In this document: positions 43,768-56,762 of the stretch, in pieces
Numbering within the stretch: the first letter of the stretch is position 1
How the letters are laid out: each line of letters begins with the position of its first letter
Assembly: GCA_021234155.1 (NCBI GenBank)
Contig: JAJEKV010000232.1
Location: forward strand, 122,001-186,000
Origin: Isoetes taiwanensis
Taxonomy: Eukaryota; Streptophyta; Lycopodiopsida; Isoetales; Isoetaceae
DNA length: 64,000 bases
Direction: 5' to 3'
Position numbers and translations under genes: made by a program
The notes under the pieces: model-generated
Database searches by the model: none
Seen by the model: only the letters and a program-made list of their open reading frames with translations
Told to the model about the DNA's origin: nothing

Positions 43768-43920
43768 AAGGGGCTGGTCCATGACAAATCACAATCCTCC
43801 AATAAGAGAAGGGGCTGGTCATGCGAGCCCCAGCGACATAACATCATATCTTAAAACAACATAACCTCTTAAATCTGAGAGGGGCTAGTCATGCGAAGCC
43901 CGCGATATAGAATCACAAAT
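43768..43920. repeat. Three dispersed copies of a GGGGCTGGTCATGCGA motif
   Basis: AGGGGCTGGTC or a close variant occurs near 43768, 43811 and 43881. The last two continue with ATGCGA(A/G)GCCC. Confidence 0.7.
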
Positions 43921-43968
43921 CAAAATGAAAAAAATGAATGTAAACAACTTAGGGTGGGAAGGGAGGGC

Positions 43969-44083
43969 GAGACCAAAAAGCTGCTTTGTGAGAAGGCGCG
44001 ATAATGGAGAAAGAGTCCAAAACGTATATATAGCCTCGTCTCTCCCCAAATGGCGATCCAGCCGGTGTCGAATCGCATGCATT
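43969..44083 (+). promoter_or_regulatory. TATA-containing ~115-bp direct repeat, copy 1
   Basis: It contains TATATATAG (44025-44033) followed by CCTCGTCTCTCCCC and matches 45395-45509. A TATA box and a pyrimidine-rich start region are consistent with a core promoter, possibly an LTR or gene promoter. No downstream gene was identified. Confidence 0.45.
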
Positions 44084-44910
44084 TTAAGTGAGAGACTTAT
44101 GCGGAGGGAAACCGGCCGATCAAAAGATAACTTCTATAAGATGATGAGCAAGATGTGATTGCCACAATAAACTTGACATATATCGAATGAGCATCGGGGA
44201 AAAAAGCAATATCATGTCAAAAAAAATAAAGAAATCAAAACTTCCAAAGGTAATTGTTAAGGAAAAAAGCAAGGCCAAGATGTTAAGATTGCTAAATGTA
44301 GCAAAGTGGTTACGAAGGAAACCTAGGGGGGACCAAAAGAAACAAAAACTAATAAACCCTAGGAACAATTTGGAATTAATAGAAAGAAACCACGGCAAAT
44401 AAAGCTAAATGGCAACTTCGGGACTAATAGTGGCAAAGAAATAAAAGAAATAAGAAGTCATTTTTAAAGGATACGGTTGAATAAGAAAACATTTTTAAAG
44501 GATACGGTTGATTGAGAGACTCAAACCTTCACCACCAACATACGAGTCAAAGACTAACCAGTAGGCTAAACTAGGTATAACTTGAAAGATGCAAATCAAG
44601 ATTTCATATAACCGTCAAATGCTATAAAGAGGCAACGGAACAAAAGGCGGCAGAGAAAAGGGACAACTCCGGAATGCTAAAAGCGAAGAAGAAAAGAACG
44701 AGTAGAACAAATCCGATCACAAAATCGAGCGAGGAGGGAAGAAGATCTATGCTTGATGATCGAGAATCGGACTAGTAAAGCGATTTACAAAAAGGAAACA
44801 ACCGATTTCCAAATATATAGGTATGGGAGCAAAAGGGGAAAAATATTAAACAGCCACAGATCGATCCAAGGAAATCGCCGGTTAATCATAGAATACTTAA
44901 AGCGCTCAAT

Positions 44911-45345
44911 CACATGAGAATTTGATGCAGTACCTTCAAGATCCATGCATGCAAGCAAAAATTCCAGAGCCAAAGAGAGCAAGAATCATTCATAAACATA
45001 TAGATCCACAAATGTGTGCATGTAAGAGGAGCAAAGGAGCGAAAACATGAGCGAATCACATGAGAATTTGATGTAGTACCTGCAAGAGCCATGCATGCAA
45101 GCAACAATTTCATAGCTAAAGCGAGCAAGAATCATTCATAAAACTTATAGATCCACAAATTCGTGCATGCAAGAGACACAAAAGAACAAAAACATGAACG
45201 AATCAAGAATTTGATGCAGTACCTTCAAGATCCATGCATGTAAGCAAAAATTCCATAGCCAAAGCGAGCAAGAATCATTCATAAAACTTACAGATCCACA
45301 AATTTGTGCATGCAAGAGAAGCAAAAGAATGAAAACATGAACTAA
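44911..45345. repeat. Minisatellite, ~145-bp unit, three copies
   Basis: Units aligned on GAATTTGATG begin at 44918, 45064 and 45207 (spacing 146 and 143). Each carries CCATGCATG and GAGCAAGAATCATTCATAAA. Confidence 0.93.
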
Positions 45346-45394
45346 TAATCAATGCTTGGCCGACGACAAGACTCAGCAAAGAAAGCAAAAAACT

Positions 45395-45509
45395 GAGACC
45401 AAAAAACTGCTGTGAGAAGACGCGGATAATGGAGAAAGCGCCCAAAAACATATATATAGCCTCGTCTCTCCCCAAAATGGCGATCCGACGATGTCGAATC
45501 GCGTGCATT
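45395..45509 (+). promoter_or_regulatory. TATA-containing ~115-bp direct repeat, copy 2
   Basis: It matches 43969-44083 with few differences and includes TATATATAG at 45451-45459. The two copies bracket the minisatellite. Confidence 0.45.
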
Positions 45510-47070
45510 AATCCTAATTGGATTTTCCCTAAACCTTTCTCCTTTCCAAGAAAACTCAGTCTTTCTCTGGAAATTCTCTTGCTCAAGGACAACCCGGTTG
45601 GGTGGTGAGCTTACCCGGAAGAGTGGATCTTTATTTATTTGTTATGTTCCTTGACGATGGTTTTGCAGAAGTTCTCTAGTGTCTACAGGTTCATATCAGA
45701 ACAAATCACATTTCTCTCATATTCCACTGTGGCAAAAGACATGCAATCCCACATTATCTCATTCAAGATCATTCAGAGTCCTTTAATACTCTTAATTCAA
45801 ATCATTAAATCCTAATCCTTTTCTTCAACAACCCGCCTGAGAACCACTTCAATAATGGTCCTTTAACTCTTTCTAGTTGTTTTCTTCTCAAAAGATCCCC
45901 TCCTTTCAGCTCCTAGCTCCAAGAAGCAAGCTATACAAAGAGATACAACGGTGCAGTCAATTCTGAGATAGCTTCGCTCTTTCTGCAATATCTCTCTCAT
46001 ACGAATGAGTTTCAGCCTTATTAGGCCCAATTCGAAAAGTTGATTTAACAATCTTTCTAGCAACGTAAAAATTACCTAAATTGGATCTCGAGTTGCCGAG
46101 ATATGATGCTCCAAAATTTTGGCCAGCAAAACTACCCAGAAATTGCTCTTTCTGTCGTCTTCCAGAAACCCTCATAGAAATTGATGCCCTTTGCTTTTAT
46201 CACATAAATTTTGTATAACTTATCGTACATAGTACGTATTTCTCAAACCAATTAGAATATTCTTAATAATCATCAATAGGAAAATGTAAATTACATGCAT
46301 GCTAACGGGCCAAGCTTGTTACATTCTCCTTCTAAAATTTACCCATGTCCTCATGGGCCGTTCCAAAATAACGGAATATCCAAGAATTAAACCTTCATGA
46401 CCAACTATATAATAACACCAACTTATCGCTTCTCTAATGCATAGCTTTAGTCTCTGATTAATTTCAAGCGATAAAATTACAACCCACCATAACCATTCTT
46501 CCCTCCCTTGCCAGCTGTCATTAAAATAATATTTTCCCCTACACAATCAATCAGGCTTGCTTATACTATCTCAATCTTCTTCAGACATTAAAGGAATCAA
46601 ATCCATCTAGACTTCCATTTTTGGGTTGCCCCTAGGGGGGGCAAATCCTTGTTTATATGGGTTTCTGGCATATTCTAAGTATATCTTTGGAATATACCTA
46701 GTACATGCCGAAGCCGCTAAAAACTTCGTGGGGGCGAAAGCTGGCGGTCGCCCGGTGTTCTTTGGCGGCGGTTAATGAAGCGCCCTAAGCGGCGGTGCCA
46801 TGGTTGCTGATATCGGCCGAGCAGCCCTGTTTAGAACATGCAAACAACATGCATCCCAGATTCGCTACTCTGCATTTTGCGGTTTTGATGGGTTGTTGTG
46901 TTAAGCGAGGGGCCGATCGAGAACTAGGCCATTGCGGCTCAGGATGTGTTGAGGCAGAGAAACCCGGTTGTTTTTGGGGTCTCGCGGGCTCTTTACGTGA
47001 CTAATTGTAGCGTTTTTACCGCTGGTTACTTCCTTGTCCACGAGAGGCCAATTACGACTCTGTTATGGTA
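45510..47070. other. Intergenic, nothing recognised
   Basis: No coding region with recognisable similarity and no repeats of note. The stretch at 46680-47000 is locally GC-rich and precedes the WAK-like exon. Confidence 0.4.
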
Positions 47071-47079
47071 TTTGAAGCT

Positions 47080-47241
47080 CAATATGGATTGGAGCTTATG
47101 TGGTATCTTCTAGCAATTGTTCACGTTCTAGTTGCAAAGCAAATAGTGATTACTGCGATGATCCACAATTTTTGTCTGGTCATGTTTGCAAGTGTAAGGA
47201 AGGATATGATGGTGATCCTTATCTAGGAGGATGCTCACAAG
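47080..47241 (+). pseudogene. Wall-associated-kinase-like EGF exon fragment
   Basis: The frame reads SSCKANSDYCDDP, then GHVCKCKEGYDGDPYLGGCS (cysteines between 47133 and 47233), ending at a donor-like AAG/GTACC at 47241. CKCKEGYDGNPYL followed by GC is the usual EGF signature just outside the membrane in plant wall-associated kinases. No transmembrane segment or kinase domain follows within the next few kb. It is therefore a lone exon, either a fragment or an exon of a gene whose rest was not recognised. Confidence 0.65.
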
Positions 47242-47973
47242 GTACCTTGTTTCTTCCCATTTTTTATATTCCATGACATCAACTTAGAATAAACTTACCT
47301 TCCATGTTTGTGCATTTTAGCTTAGTGGTGCAAACATGGGACTTCTTGCTTATTATGTTGCTTGTTTTGAATGATCTAGACATGGTGAGAAAATTATTGA
47401 CTCCCTTAAATAGGTGTTTCAAAACAACTTGCAATGAAGTTCAGCTCTTAACATGTTAGTAAACGAACAAGTCTACATTCTGCAGTTGCGTGAAATTGAC
47501 CCTTCTCACATGATGCTATGAACCTAGTGCATACAAATATTCAGAATCAGATCTAACCTGTTGTCTTTCTGCAAACAATGGAATGCAATGCAACACATAC
47601 ATCAGGCTGCAGGAAGCGAAAACACACATCCTTAGTTACATTAGGTGGTATGCTCTCTCTTGTCTTGTGCCTTATACGCAAATGAGCATTTAATACCATG
47701 TCCCCAGATGTAGCATTTGAAGTAAGGCATCGGCGATGTTGGGCTTGCAGGCAGATGACGTTAAGCGGGATGTGTTGAAGCAGAGGTTCGGCGGTTGTTT
47801 ACACTTAAGGTTTTATTTTGCATTCATGTTTTGCCTGGTGATCCTTGGCAGGACGATCTAAAGCTATTCATAAACCAGGGCTCTGTAAATGCTTGTTGGC
47901 TTAGTCAGACAGGCTGTAATAATTAGACTGTTCATAGTTGTATACCCTTTACAGTTGAAATGTTGTTTTTCAG
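47242..47973. other. Intergenic or intronic
   Basis: AT-rich sequence, perhaps intron-like, with a TTTTTCAG acceptor-like site just before the next coding block. No gene recognised. Confidence 0.35.
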
Positions 47974-49145
47974 CAGTCATTCACCTAGGAGCAGGAGCAG
48001 GATGCCACACAAGGCATTTGGATGGTATGAAAAACATGAAGCATTTAATGATGTTATAGGCAAGAGCTACGGTGATCCCAAGCTTGAATCACAGTTACGA
48101 GTACAAAAACCACCATATATGGAACCCGAGCTAGATACAGGGAGGTGCGAAACCTTAGCACTTGCCACATATTGCCAATTCAAGACGAATGCGTTCTCAT
48201 GTTCTACCGGGTCGTTTGGAGTATAGTCCAGGCCATAAATATAGGATACATAATTCTGTATCTGTTTGTGAACCAAGCTGGAAGCCACCATATGAAGATG
48301 AAGAGCAAAGTATACCAATGGAAGATTGGCCCAGACATCTAGGATGTAGGTCATTTGGATCATCCATGGTGGAACAGATGCCTGAGCATGGTAATCCATT
48401 TCCAAGGTCAGATGTTGACGGGTCAGCAATATCACACCCACCAGAAAAAGACTATTGTGTTAATAATTCATGCACAATGGAGGAAGGGTTTGCAGAACAT
48501 AGGCAGTTCATGTATAGTTGGAGGGAACAATATGATCCACTTGCAGATGCCTTTGAAGCAGGATCATCTGGAGAGATGGAGAAACCAGGGATGTACATTG
48601 GTAGTACCAACAGACAGAAGGAGGGTCTCACTCATTTACTGATAAGGGGGAAGGAACTGCTGAGACTCACAGGATTTTACACAGAAGTGCAGAACAGCAT
48701 AATGATGCACATGACTTGAAAGGAAAGATGAGAGAAAAAACATCAAGTTTTGAAGGCTGCAAAAAAGAAGGATGGATATAGTAGCGATGACACATGGGAG
48801 AGATTACAAAAAGGTAAAGGTGAAAAGGAGGCAAAGGCACATGGTGAAAGATCTACTGAAACCGATGTGGAGGGAAGGTAATCTAAGTAAAGAAGGATTC
48901 AAAATAATAGCAAAGAAGGCAGTGGACTGTTAACAATCTATCATCTCGTCCAATCCCTATGGGATGAGAGAAAATTAATCGTTTTATTTCATCTTCTCAA
49001 GGAAAGATTTTCAAGGTTGTTCAGGTATGTATCAAAAGAGTTGTCATAATTTATGGCAAATATGTAAACTTCCGGATCCCTTATGTAAATTTCTCCTAAA
49101 TTCTTGCAGGTTTACTTGGATAGATATACGTCAAAGAAATTGTAA
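47974..49145 (+). pseudogene. C-terminal exons of a plant CCCH zinc-finger protein (C3H38/55-like)
   Basis: Coding starts after an acceptor-like TTTTTCAG with SHSPRSRSRMPHKAFGWYEK. It runs through frame changes to SWREQYDPLADAFEAGSS and the conserved C-terminal motif VKDLLKPMWREGNLSKEGF (48841-48900), then KIIAKKAVD and EKINRFISSSQGKIFKVVQ. A GT-AG intron (49025-49109) follows, and the last exon reads VYLDRYTSKKL-stop (49110-49145). I recall this C-terminal helix pattern from plant CCCH proteins 38/55, but no CCCH finger was recognised here. The kept intron argues against a processed copy. Two or more frameshifts and a stop before EKINR suggest a pseudogene or sequence errors. Confidence 0.65.
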
Positions 49146-50890
49146 GAAATTAAGGCATCTCTTTCTCGCAGCTAGGATTTCAGGTCCACTATATATTCCT
49201 CTTGGGTCGACTATTCTAACCAGGGGAGGATGCGTAAATGTGCAGTTCAATGTGACTAATGTGTCAAATATATTTTGATTAAGAAAATAACTATGAAAAA
49301 CTTCGTTGGTCATATTTCCAAGTGTACTTAGCCGGAGTGGCTAAAAGTTCTTATTGCTAATCCCTCTAAGAAAGACGTTGACAAAGTCTGCAACAAATTA
49401 AGAATACACAGGTCAACAGGACATTGAAGATACCTCTAGACTAGCTTGCAATTGCACTAAGGAAGGAGCATTTAGTAAGCATTGGAGGTTCTTGAAGGCC
49501 AATTAGCAGGCCAGTCCAGAGGATCACCAGATACATGTTGCCCCTCCATTATGTTGCAACTGGATTATGCAAGTAGCTTGTTGCATATTGTCAAACCAAG
49601 AACGCAAGATTTCTTACCTCATTTTGCTAATTCAAATGCTTTGCAATTAACAGAAATTTAAGCACAATAACACAAACAAAGCATTCTGAAACAATGCCAG
49701 CAACATAAACGGTACCAGTTTCTATTTACATTTTAGATAACAACAAAATAACGTCCTTCCAAAAATGGGACTTGGTTTATGAGCAGAATACAGTCCCATA
49801 GTTAACACTAACTACTTTGACATAGCTGCTGCATTTTGATGCTATTTATGAGCAATGCTAGCTTCTTCAACACAACCTATAGTTAATGCTAACTACTTCA
49901 ATATAGCCACGTTGTGCTCGTAAACTGGAATAGGAGGTGATAACAAATTGAAGCAATGTACAGACTAGAGCAGAACAAAAACTTGGGAAAAATGTACAAA
50001 TTTGAGCAAAGATATACATATATGCTGCCATATCTTCCTCTCAGCCCTGCTCAAGGGATGGTTTGAGGCACCCCCTGCATCAATGCTCATATATGGCTAT
50101 GATTCCTAAAGTTGCCATATCTAAGTCTTGGAACTGTTGTGGATGTTTTAGAAGATAAAAACAACAACAAAAAAAGAAAAACAAGCAAACACACCCTCAG
50201 GCCACCAGAGGGCAACCCTCTGTGCGCAGCACCTTGTTCCATTCGAGCACTACGTTTCCTTAACTGAATGAGAAGCATGCATGCATTGTAACAAGCGAAA
50301 TTACAAGCTTCAAACCAATTTGTAGGATACGACTCTTCTTCTCAGCATATATTGTTAACCACCTATTACCATTAAACCATATTCATCTTGAAGTCCTTTG
50401 TCCGTAAATAGCTCATATCTCATTATAAATAATCTTGGCTACTTATGCTCCTCTGAACATCCCCAAGATGCCATTCATCTCACTAACCTTCTTCAAAATT
50501 AACTCCATTTCATGATCTGTAGCATGTGTGGAAAGCTTTCTTGAACCAGATAAGAAAATGCTACTCAAAATGATTTCCAAGAGGCAGCCAACTTGCATCT
50601 TATGATTTCAGCATATCCATAGAGATATCTCACCAATAACTACTTTTCATTTATAAATAAGCTTCTTTATATGTGCCATCTTAATCATATAAAAAAAAAA
50701 CTTTTAAAATCTGTCAAACCGACTTTTACCTTCCATGGAATTTTGCAAAGACCACTTCGAGCCAATTAGCAGCCCCAAAAGAAAACATGTGCCCTCTTTT
50801 TTTAGGCCTAGACTTGATTACAAATTAAATACTGAGCAACATTGAGCATCATTAGAATTAAAGAAAATTCCCTTATCTGTTGCAGCGAAA
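49146..50890. other. Intergenic, nothing recognised
   Basis: AT-rich sequence with no supported gene or mobile element. Confidence 0.4.
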
Positions 50891-51715
50891 TAATTGACAA
50901 CATGGACTTTCAGGTTACAACATAATCAAGCCATATGACATGGACTTTCAGATTACATGTACATTCTATTTTCTTCAATGCATTACATATGTAATGATTC
51001 ATTCTATTTTCTGATCATGGACTATAAGATATTAAGAAACTTTAAGTATCATTCAAAAAAAATATACTAAACATAAATAATTGATTTTCATATGGTCATA
51101 TGTCTTTTGCAATTTCTTTTGTTTTACCAAAAGATCCCATAAGATAGTGCAAAGTAGAAACATCTTCAAATTCTTTATTCTTTGTTCAGAAAAAGGGAAG
51201 ATCAGGTTACCTTCAATGAATTTAAAGGTTGACAAACCAGTTTAAAGAAATCTTGACTAAAGAACTTCTCGTATAATCTTTCCTTTGTTAAATGTATGGC
51301 TATGAATAAAGCAAAAAAAAATTCTACAATAAGACAGGGCATCATAAAGTAAGATTTGTTCTTGCTCTGGCAAGACAAATATATAATGTTCCAGCAGCTT
51401 ATCTGGATTTCTCAAATCATGATCATATGTAAAAATCGTATCACCATCCTAAAAGAACAAAAACAAGGAGGTGGAGTCCCGATTACGCACAGTCAACCAA
51501 ACAAATGTTAGCCTGAGCAGGGTAACATTGAAAGGACTAACAGGTAAGCTATGGAACACCACGGTTTATAACCCTTCACCGTATCTTGTTTAGAAATGTT
51601 TTGAAGACAATGCTCAAAAGAGTACAAGGATTAAATGCTAACTATTATGCTAGTCTATCAATTTGCATGTATGTCAATCGGCATAAGAATAAAAGCCTTG
51701 CACATGTAAAATTTC

Positions 51716-53095
51716 TACAATAGAATAGAATAGAATATGATTTTATAGATCCCACGAGGAGACCAACCGGCCTATGGGACCCAAGTACAAAGAGAGCAAA
51801 GCAGCGTATTACTATCGGGATTAAAACCCCCCGCCGAAGGGTTTCGGGGAAAACCTTAGTAGCAATAAGGATCTTTGACATCTTGCCATGATTATATACA
51901 TAATCACAAGTACAATGAGGTGAGGTTAATGTCGGACGAGGGGGCATAAGCGAAGTCCAGTATCTATTACCTCCGAGGTCTGATCCCCAACAAGCCTCCA
52001 GAGGCCGTGCTCATTAGCTCATGCAAGGGCGATGGGGCAAAAACTAATCGAGCATACTGAGCCCGGATATGCTCATTATCTCGAACAGGCCCGAGGGCGT
52101 GACTTTCATCCTCAATGGGCGCACGGTGGCGGCGGCGGACTCTGTCCTCACGCTGCTCCCGAATCCATCTCCCTGTCTCAATGCGGAGGTGGTGTGCACT
52201 GTCTTGAATGGAAGCAATCACCTGCGCTTTTTCATGGGTAGATGGGTGCCGCAGGGTAGTGGTGTGGGCCCTCGTGAGCATGGGATTAACCTGGCGCCGA
52301 TAATTTGCCACCTTGACATGTGACGGGGCCCTGCATCCCAAAGCTTGGCCATGAAGCAAGCATCAAATCTTTGCTTCAAAGGCGGTAGCGTTCCTTGGTG
52401 TATGCAGCGGTTCACATGCGGTATGGCTGCACATTCCATAGCGAACCACTGGGCTTGCTTGTCTTTCAGCTTGGGCTTTGAGTCATTGCGGGCCCATCGC
52501 CCTTGCCAAAGCAAGGTTGGGCAGCCGGGCTTCATCCATAGCCACCACCTTAGGAAGTAAATAATGTGGCGTTCAGTAGCGGCCATTTGTAATGGAAGGA
52601 AGCACGTCTCCAGGAGCAAGATCGATATGGGACCGTGGATTTCACTCCCGGTGCAGGGCCAAGAAAAGCCTTTGTACTGCTCTAGATCGTTCCAAGTGGT
52701 GAGGGATATCACGGCCCCCATACGCCCCATAGAGGAGGGGACGGTTCAACCAAGGCCACGAACAAGTGTGCTGGTGACCCCATGCATACTCGCCTTGGAT
52801 CGTTGTTTTGCATTGCATCTGGGGGCTTTCCGACTAGCGTTGACCAGTAAACGATGGATGCATCCCAGTGCGTGGTAGTAGAAAACTCAATGCCCAAATA
52901 CTTATAAGACTGAGCCACCTCCACTACCTGCCCCTGGTAAGTGAATGAAGGAAGGCGTGGGTGCCGGGATGATGGGACCAACAAAGACCCTTTGTCTTGG
53001 CTAAGTTAACTCTCATGTCGATTGAATTGGCGTAAAGTGTCCAAAGCATCGGTGGCGTTGCAATGCGACAGCATAAGCTTCTAGATCAGCAAAAT
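51716..53095 (-). mobile_element. 5'-truncated LINE fragment (copy 1, minus strand)
   Basis: From 53095 leftward the minus strand starts at FADLEAYAVALQRHLDALD, at the catalytic FADD position of a reverse transcriptase. It continues FCQF, RVNLAKTRVL, FTYQGQVVEVAQSYKYLGIE and FSTTTHWDAS in copy 2. C-terminal motifs are RLRIETGRW-like and IEDESHAL. It ends in the conserved 3' hairpin (51810-51870) and an ATTCT-type tail near 51720. Frameshifts are frequent. Confidence 0.85.
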
Positions 53096-53781
53096 TCATT
53101 GCACCAAATGTTTACATGTGGCAAATGAGAGTAACAATATATCAAGATATATTAATAGCTTTCTATTCAAACCATCCCCTGAATCTGTTTGTACTTTTTT
53201 GAATACAATTATGAAGAACCTTGCATGCAAGCCTAAAGGCATAGGATCACAACAGTGAGCAGCCAATGAAGGATTAATAAAACTGCATGCATAATCTACC
53301 AAATATGTTATGGAGTAAACGGAGAGCACCACCTTGAAATTCTGAAAAGGCTAGTAGCATTATATTGTATGATGCAGATTGAATGATTGTTCAGGATCAA
53401 CAAAGCCATATAAACCATATTTTAAATAATTAGCCTATTTCATTTCATTTCATTTATCAACTAGGATCGATTTCATATCAATAGTACAAGAGCACCTAAG
53501 AAATGTACACAGACCTGGATTGAAGCTTCTATTTATATAACTTGAGCAGAAAATGCCGTTGTCATGTCCAGCTTTGCACAATATCATTATTAATTCTAAC
53601 TTCCGCCATTCAGAATAAAATTCAGAATAAAATACAGAGGGCCATTCAGAATAAAATACAGAGGGCTTTGCCATGCTTTCCTGTATATGTAAGTAACATA
53701 TTCCGGCAATAGCAAATCAGTAAAAAAACTTAGTGTGCTCTATCATAAACTGGTCATTATCATGCACACATAAATCCCACC

Positions 53782-54316
53782 TTGGCACCAGGGCCCCAAG
53801 CTTATTTGCTTGCCTCATTATCCAGGAACAAGCTTGTAGCTATTGCATCAATTCGCACGGGGTCCCACAGGCTACGGATTGAGACAGGTAGATGGCGGTC
53901 GCAATTGCCGCGAGAAGCGAGACTATGTGCCTGTTGCCAGTTACAGGTTATTGAAGATGAAAACCATACTCTTCTGAGTTGCCCTGCTTTTGAGATAGTC
54001 CGGAATCATTTTTTTACCTTAGCATTCCATTCCACGCTTCCACAACTTCTCAGAGCACCATCTGTGCATGACATGGCATTATACATACTTGAGGTTCTAG
54101 ATAAACATCTGCAATTACTGAGCCCTCAGTAGTCATTATCTCCGCTTGTCTAGTATCATCATTACTGCAAAGGTTTTTCCCTTGAAAACCTTTCGAGGCA
54201 GGGGTTTTTTAATCCTAGTAGTAATGATTGTACTAGCCCATTGTATGGGTCCCATGACCTATTGGTCTCCGTGGACGTTAAAAAAACTATTCTATTATAT
54301 TCTATTCTATTAATTA
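53782..54316 (+). mobile_element. 5'-truncated LINE fragment (copy 1, plus strand)
   Basis: The frame reads ASIRTGSHRLRIETGRW, then REARLCACCQLQVIEDENHT and LLSCPAFEIVRNHF, a zinc-ligand-like CxxC...H...C array at the end of the LINE protein. It is followed by the hairpin (54153-54231) and a TTCTA tail. It faces the minus-strand fragment, so their tails point outward. Confidence 0.85.
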
Positions 54317-55384
54317 TGTTGATGCTCATCAATGTGCAGCCTGGATCCAAATCCAAGACTGCAATAGAAACAAAATTCGAAATTAAAGGCATCACAGTAC
54401 CTTTTATTATTCCAACTTCGGATCAAGTTGCAGGTGAATGAAATAAAATGTAATGTGTAGAATCACATGCAACATTTTTTCCTTGTACACAGCGCTAAAG
54501 TTGCCTTATTGGCATCTCATTATCTCCTTATCTATCCTATTTTGAACAGAGTACTAATAATTGACAACATGGACTTTCAGGTTACAACATAATCAAGCCA
54601 TATGACATGGACTTTCAGATTACATGTACATTCTATTTTCTTCAAGTACGTACATATGTAATGATTCATTCTATTTTCTGATCATGGACTATAAGATATT
54701 AAGAAACTTTAAGTATCATTCAAAAAAAATATACTAAACATAAATAATTGATTTTCATATGGTCATATGTCTTTTGCAATTTCTTTTGTTTTACCAAAAG
54801 ATCCCATAAGATAGTGCAAAGTAGAAACATCTTCAAATTCTTTATTCTTTGTTCAGAAAAAGGGAAGATCAGGTTACCTTCAATGAATTTAAAGGTTGAC
54901 AAACCAGTTTAAAGAAATCTTGACTAAAGAACTTCTCGTATAATCTTTCCTTTGTTAAATGTATGGCTATGAATAAAGCAAAAAAAAATTCTACAATAAG
55001 ACAGGGCATCATAAAGTAAGATTTGTTCTTGCTCTGGCAAGACAAATATATAATGTTCCAGCAGCTTATCTGGATTTCTCAAATCATGATCATATGTAAA
55101 AATCGTATCACCATCCTAAAAGAACAAAAACAAGGAGGTGGAGTCCCGATTACCTGCAGTCAACCAAACAAATGTTAGCCTGAGCAGGGTAACATTGAAA
55201 GGACTAACAGGTAAGCTATGGAACACCACGGTTTATAACCCTTCACCGTATCTTGTTTAGAAATGTTTTGAAGACAATGCTCAAAAGAGTACAAGGATTA
55301 AATGCTAACTATTATGCTAGTCTATCAATTTGCATGTATGTCAATCGGCATAAGAATAAAAGCCTTGCACATGTAAAATTTCTA

Positions 55385-56762
55385 CAATAGAATAGAATAG
55401 AATATGATTTTATCGTCCACGGAGACCAACTGGCCTATGGGACCCAAGTACAAAGAGAGAGCAGCAGGCGTATTACTATCAGGATTAAAAAACCCCCGCC
55501 CCGAAGGGTTTTCGGGGGGGAAAACCTTAGTAGCAATAAGGATCTTTGACATCCGCTGATTATATACATAATCACAAAATGCGGTGAGGTTAATGTCGGA
55601 CGAGGGGGCATAACCGAGTCCACGTATCTATTACCTCCTGAGGTACGATCCCAACAAGCCCTACAGAGGGCCGTGCTCGATAGCTCATGCAAGGCGATGG
55701 GGCAAAACTAATCGAGCATACCGAAGGCGGATATGCTTCGTATCTTGGAGCCCGGAGGCGTGACTTTCATCCTCAATGGGCCTGTTGGCGGCAGCGGCGG
55801 ACTCTGTCCTCACGCGGCTCTCGAATCCATCTCCCTGTCTCAATGCGGAGGTGGTGTGCACTGTCGCGAATGGAAGCAATCACCCTGCGCTTTTTCATGG
55901 GTAGATGGGTGCACGTGGTAGTGGTGTGGGCCCCTCGTGAGCATGGGATTAACGATGTCGATAATTTGCCACCTTGACATGTGCGGGGCCCTCGCATCCC
56001 AAAGCTTGGCCATGAAGCAAGCATCAAATCTTGCTTCAAGGCGTAGCGTTCCTTCGGTGTATGCCTTTGGTCCACATCGTGTGCCTGCACATTCCATAGC
56101 GAAACATCGGGCTTGCTTGTCTTTCAGCCAGGCTTTGAGTCACAAGGGCCCATCGCCATGCTTTGCCAAAGCAAGGTTGGGCAGCCGGGCTTCATCCATA
56201 GCCACCACCTTCGGAAGTAAATAATGTGGCGTTCAGTAGCGAGCCATTTGTAATGGAAGGAAGCTTTGTCTCTGGAGCAAGATCGATATGGGACCGTGGA
56301 TTTCACTCAGTTAGGGCCAAGAAAGCCTTATACATACACCTGCTCTAGATCGTTCCAAGTGGTGAGGGATATCACTTGGCCCCCACTACTGCCCCATAGA
56401 GGAGGACGGTTCAACCAAGGCCCACGAACAAGTGTGCCTGGTGACCCCATGCATACGGCTACGCCTTGTATTTGTTGTTTTGCATTGCATGGGGCTTTCG
56501 AAACCGATGACCAGTAACCTGATGGATGCATCCCAGTGCGTGGTAGTAGAAAACTCAATGCCCAAATACTTATAAGACTGAGCCACCTCCACTACCTGCC
56601 CCTGGTAAGTGAATGAAGGAAGGCGTGGGTGCCGGGATGATGGGACCAACAGCACCCTTGTCTTGGCCAAGTTAACTCTCATGTCAGTGAATTGGCAGAA
56701 AGTGTCCAAAGCATCCAGGTGGCGTTGCAATGCGACAGCATAAGCTTCTAGATCAGCAAAAT
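55385..56762 (-). mobile_element. 5'-truncated LINE fragment (copy 2, minus strand)
   Basis: Counterpart of 51716-53095. The RT segment LQRHLDALDTFCQFTDMRVN is more intact here (56386-56766) than in copy 1. The 3' hairpin lies at 55470-55540 with stem TATTACTA and TAGTAGCAATA. Confidence 0.85.

Larger units (their letters stand above)
50891..54557. repeat. 3.67-kb direct tandem duplication, copy 1
   Basis: It begins TAATTGACAACATGGACTTT and ends TTTTGAACAGAGTACTAA. Copy 2 begins with the same sequence at 54558, an offset of 3667 bases. Outer stretches (50891-51700 and 53096-53780) are almost identical to copy 2, while GC-rich LINE stretches differ in many short clusters. Confidence 0.95.

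Noticed and set aside
44911-45345. CRISPR-like array
   Set aside because: Units are about 145 bp, themselves conserved throughout, with no short repeat/spacer alternation. It is a minisatellite in a plant genome.
52032-52878. Plus-strand genes in the GC-rich LINE region
   Set aside because: They are antisense shadows of the minus-strand LINE coding region, which has recognisable motifs.
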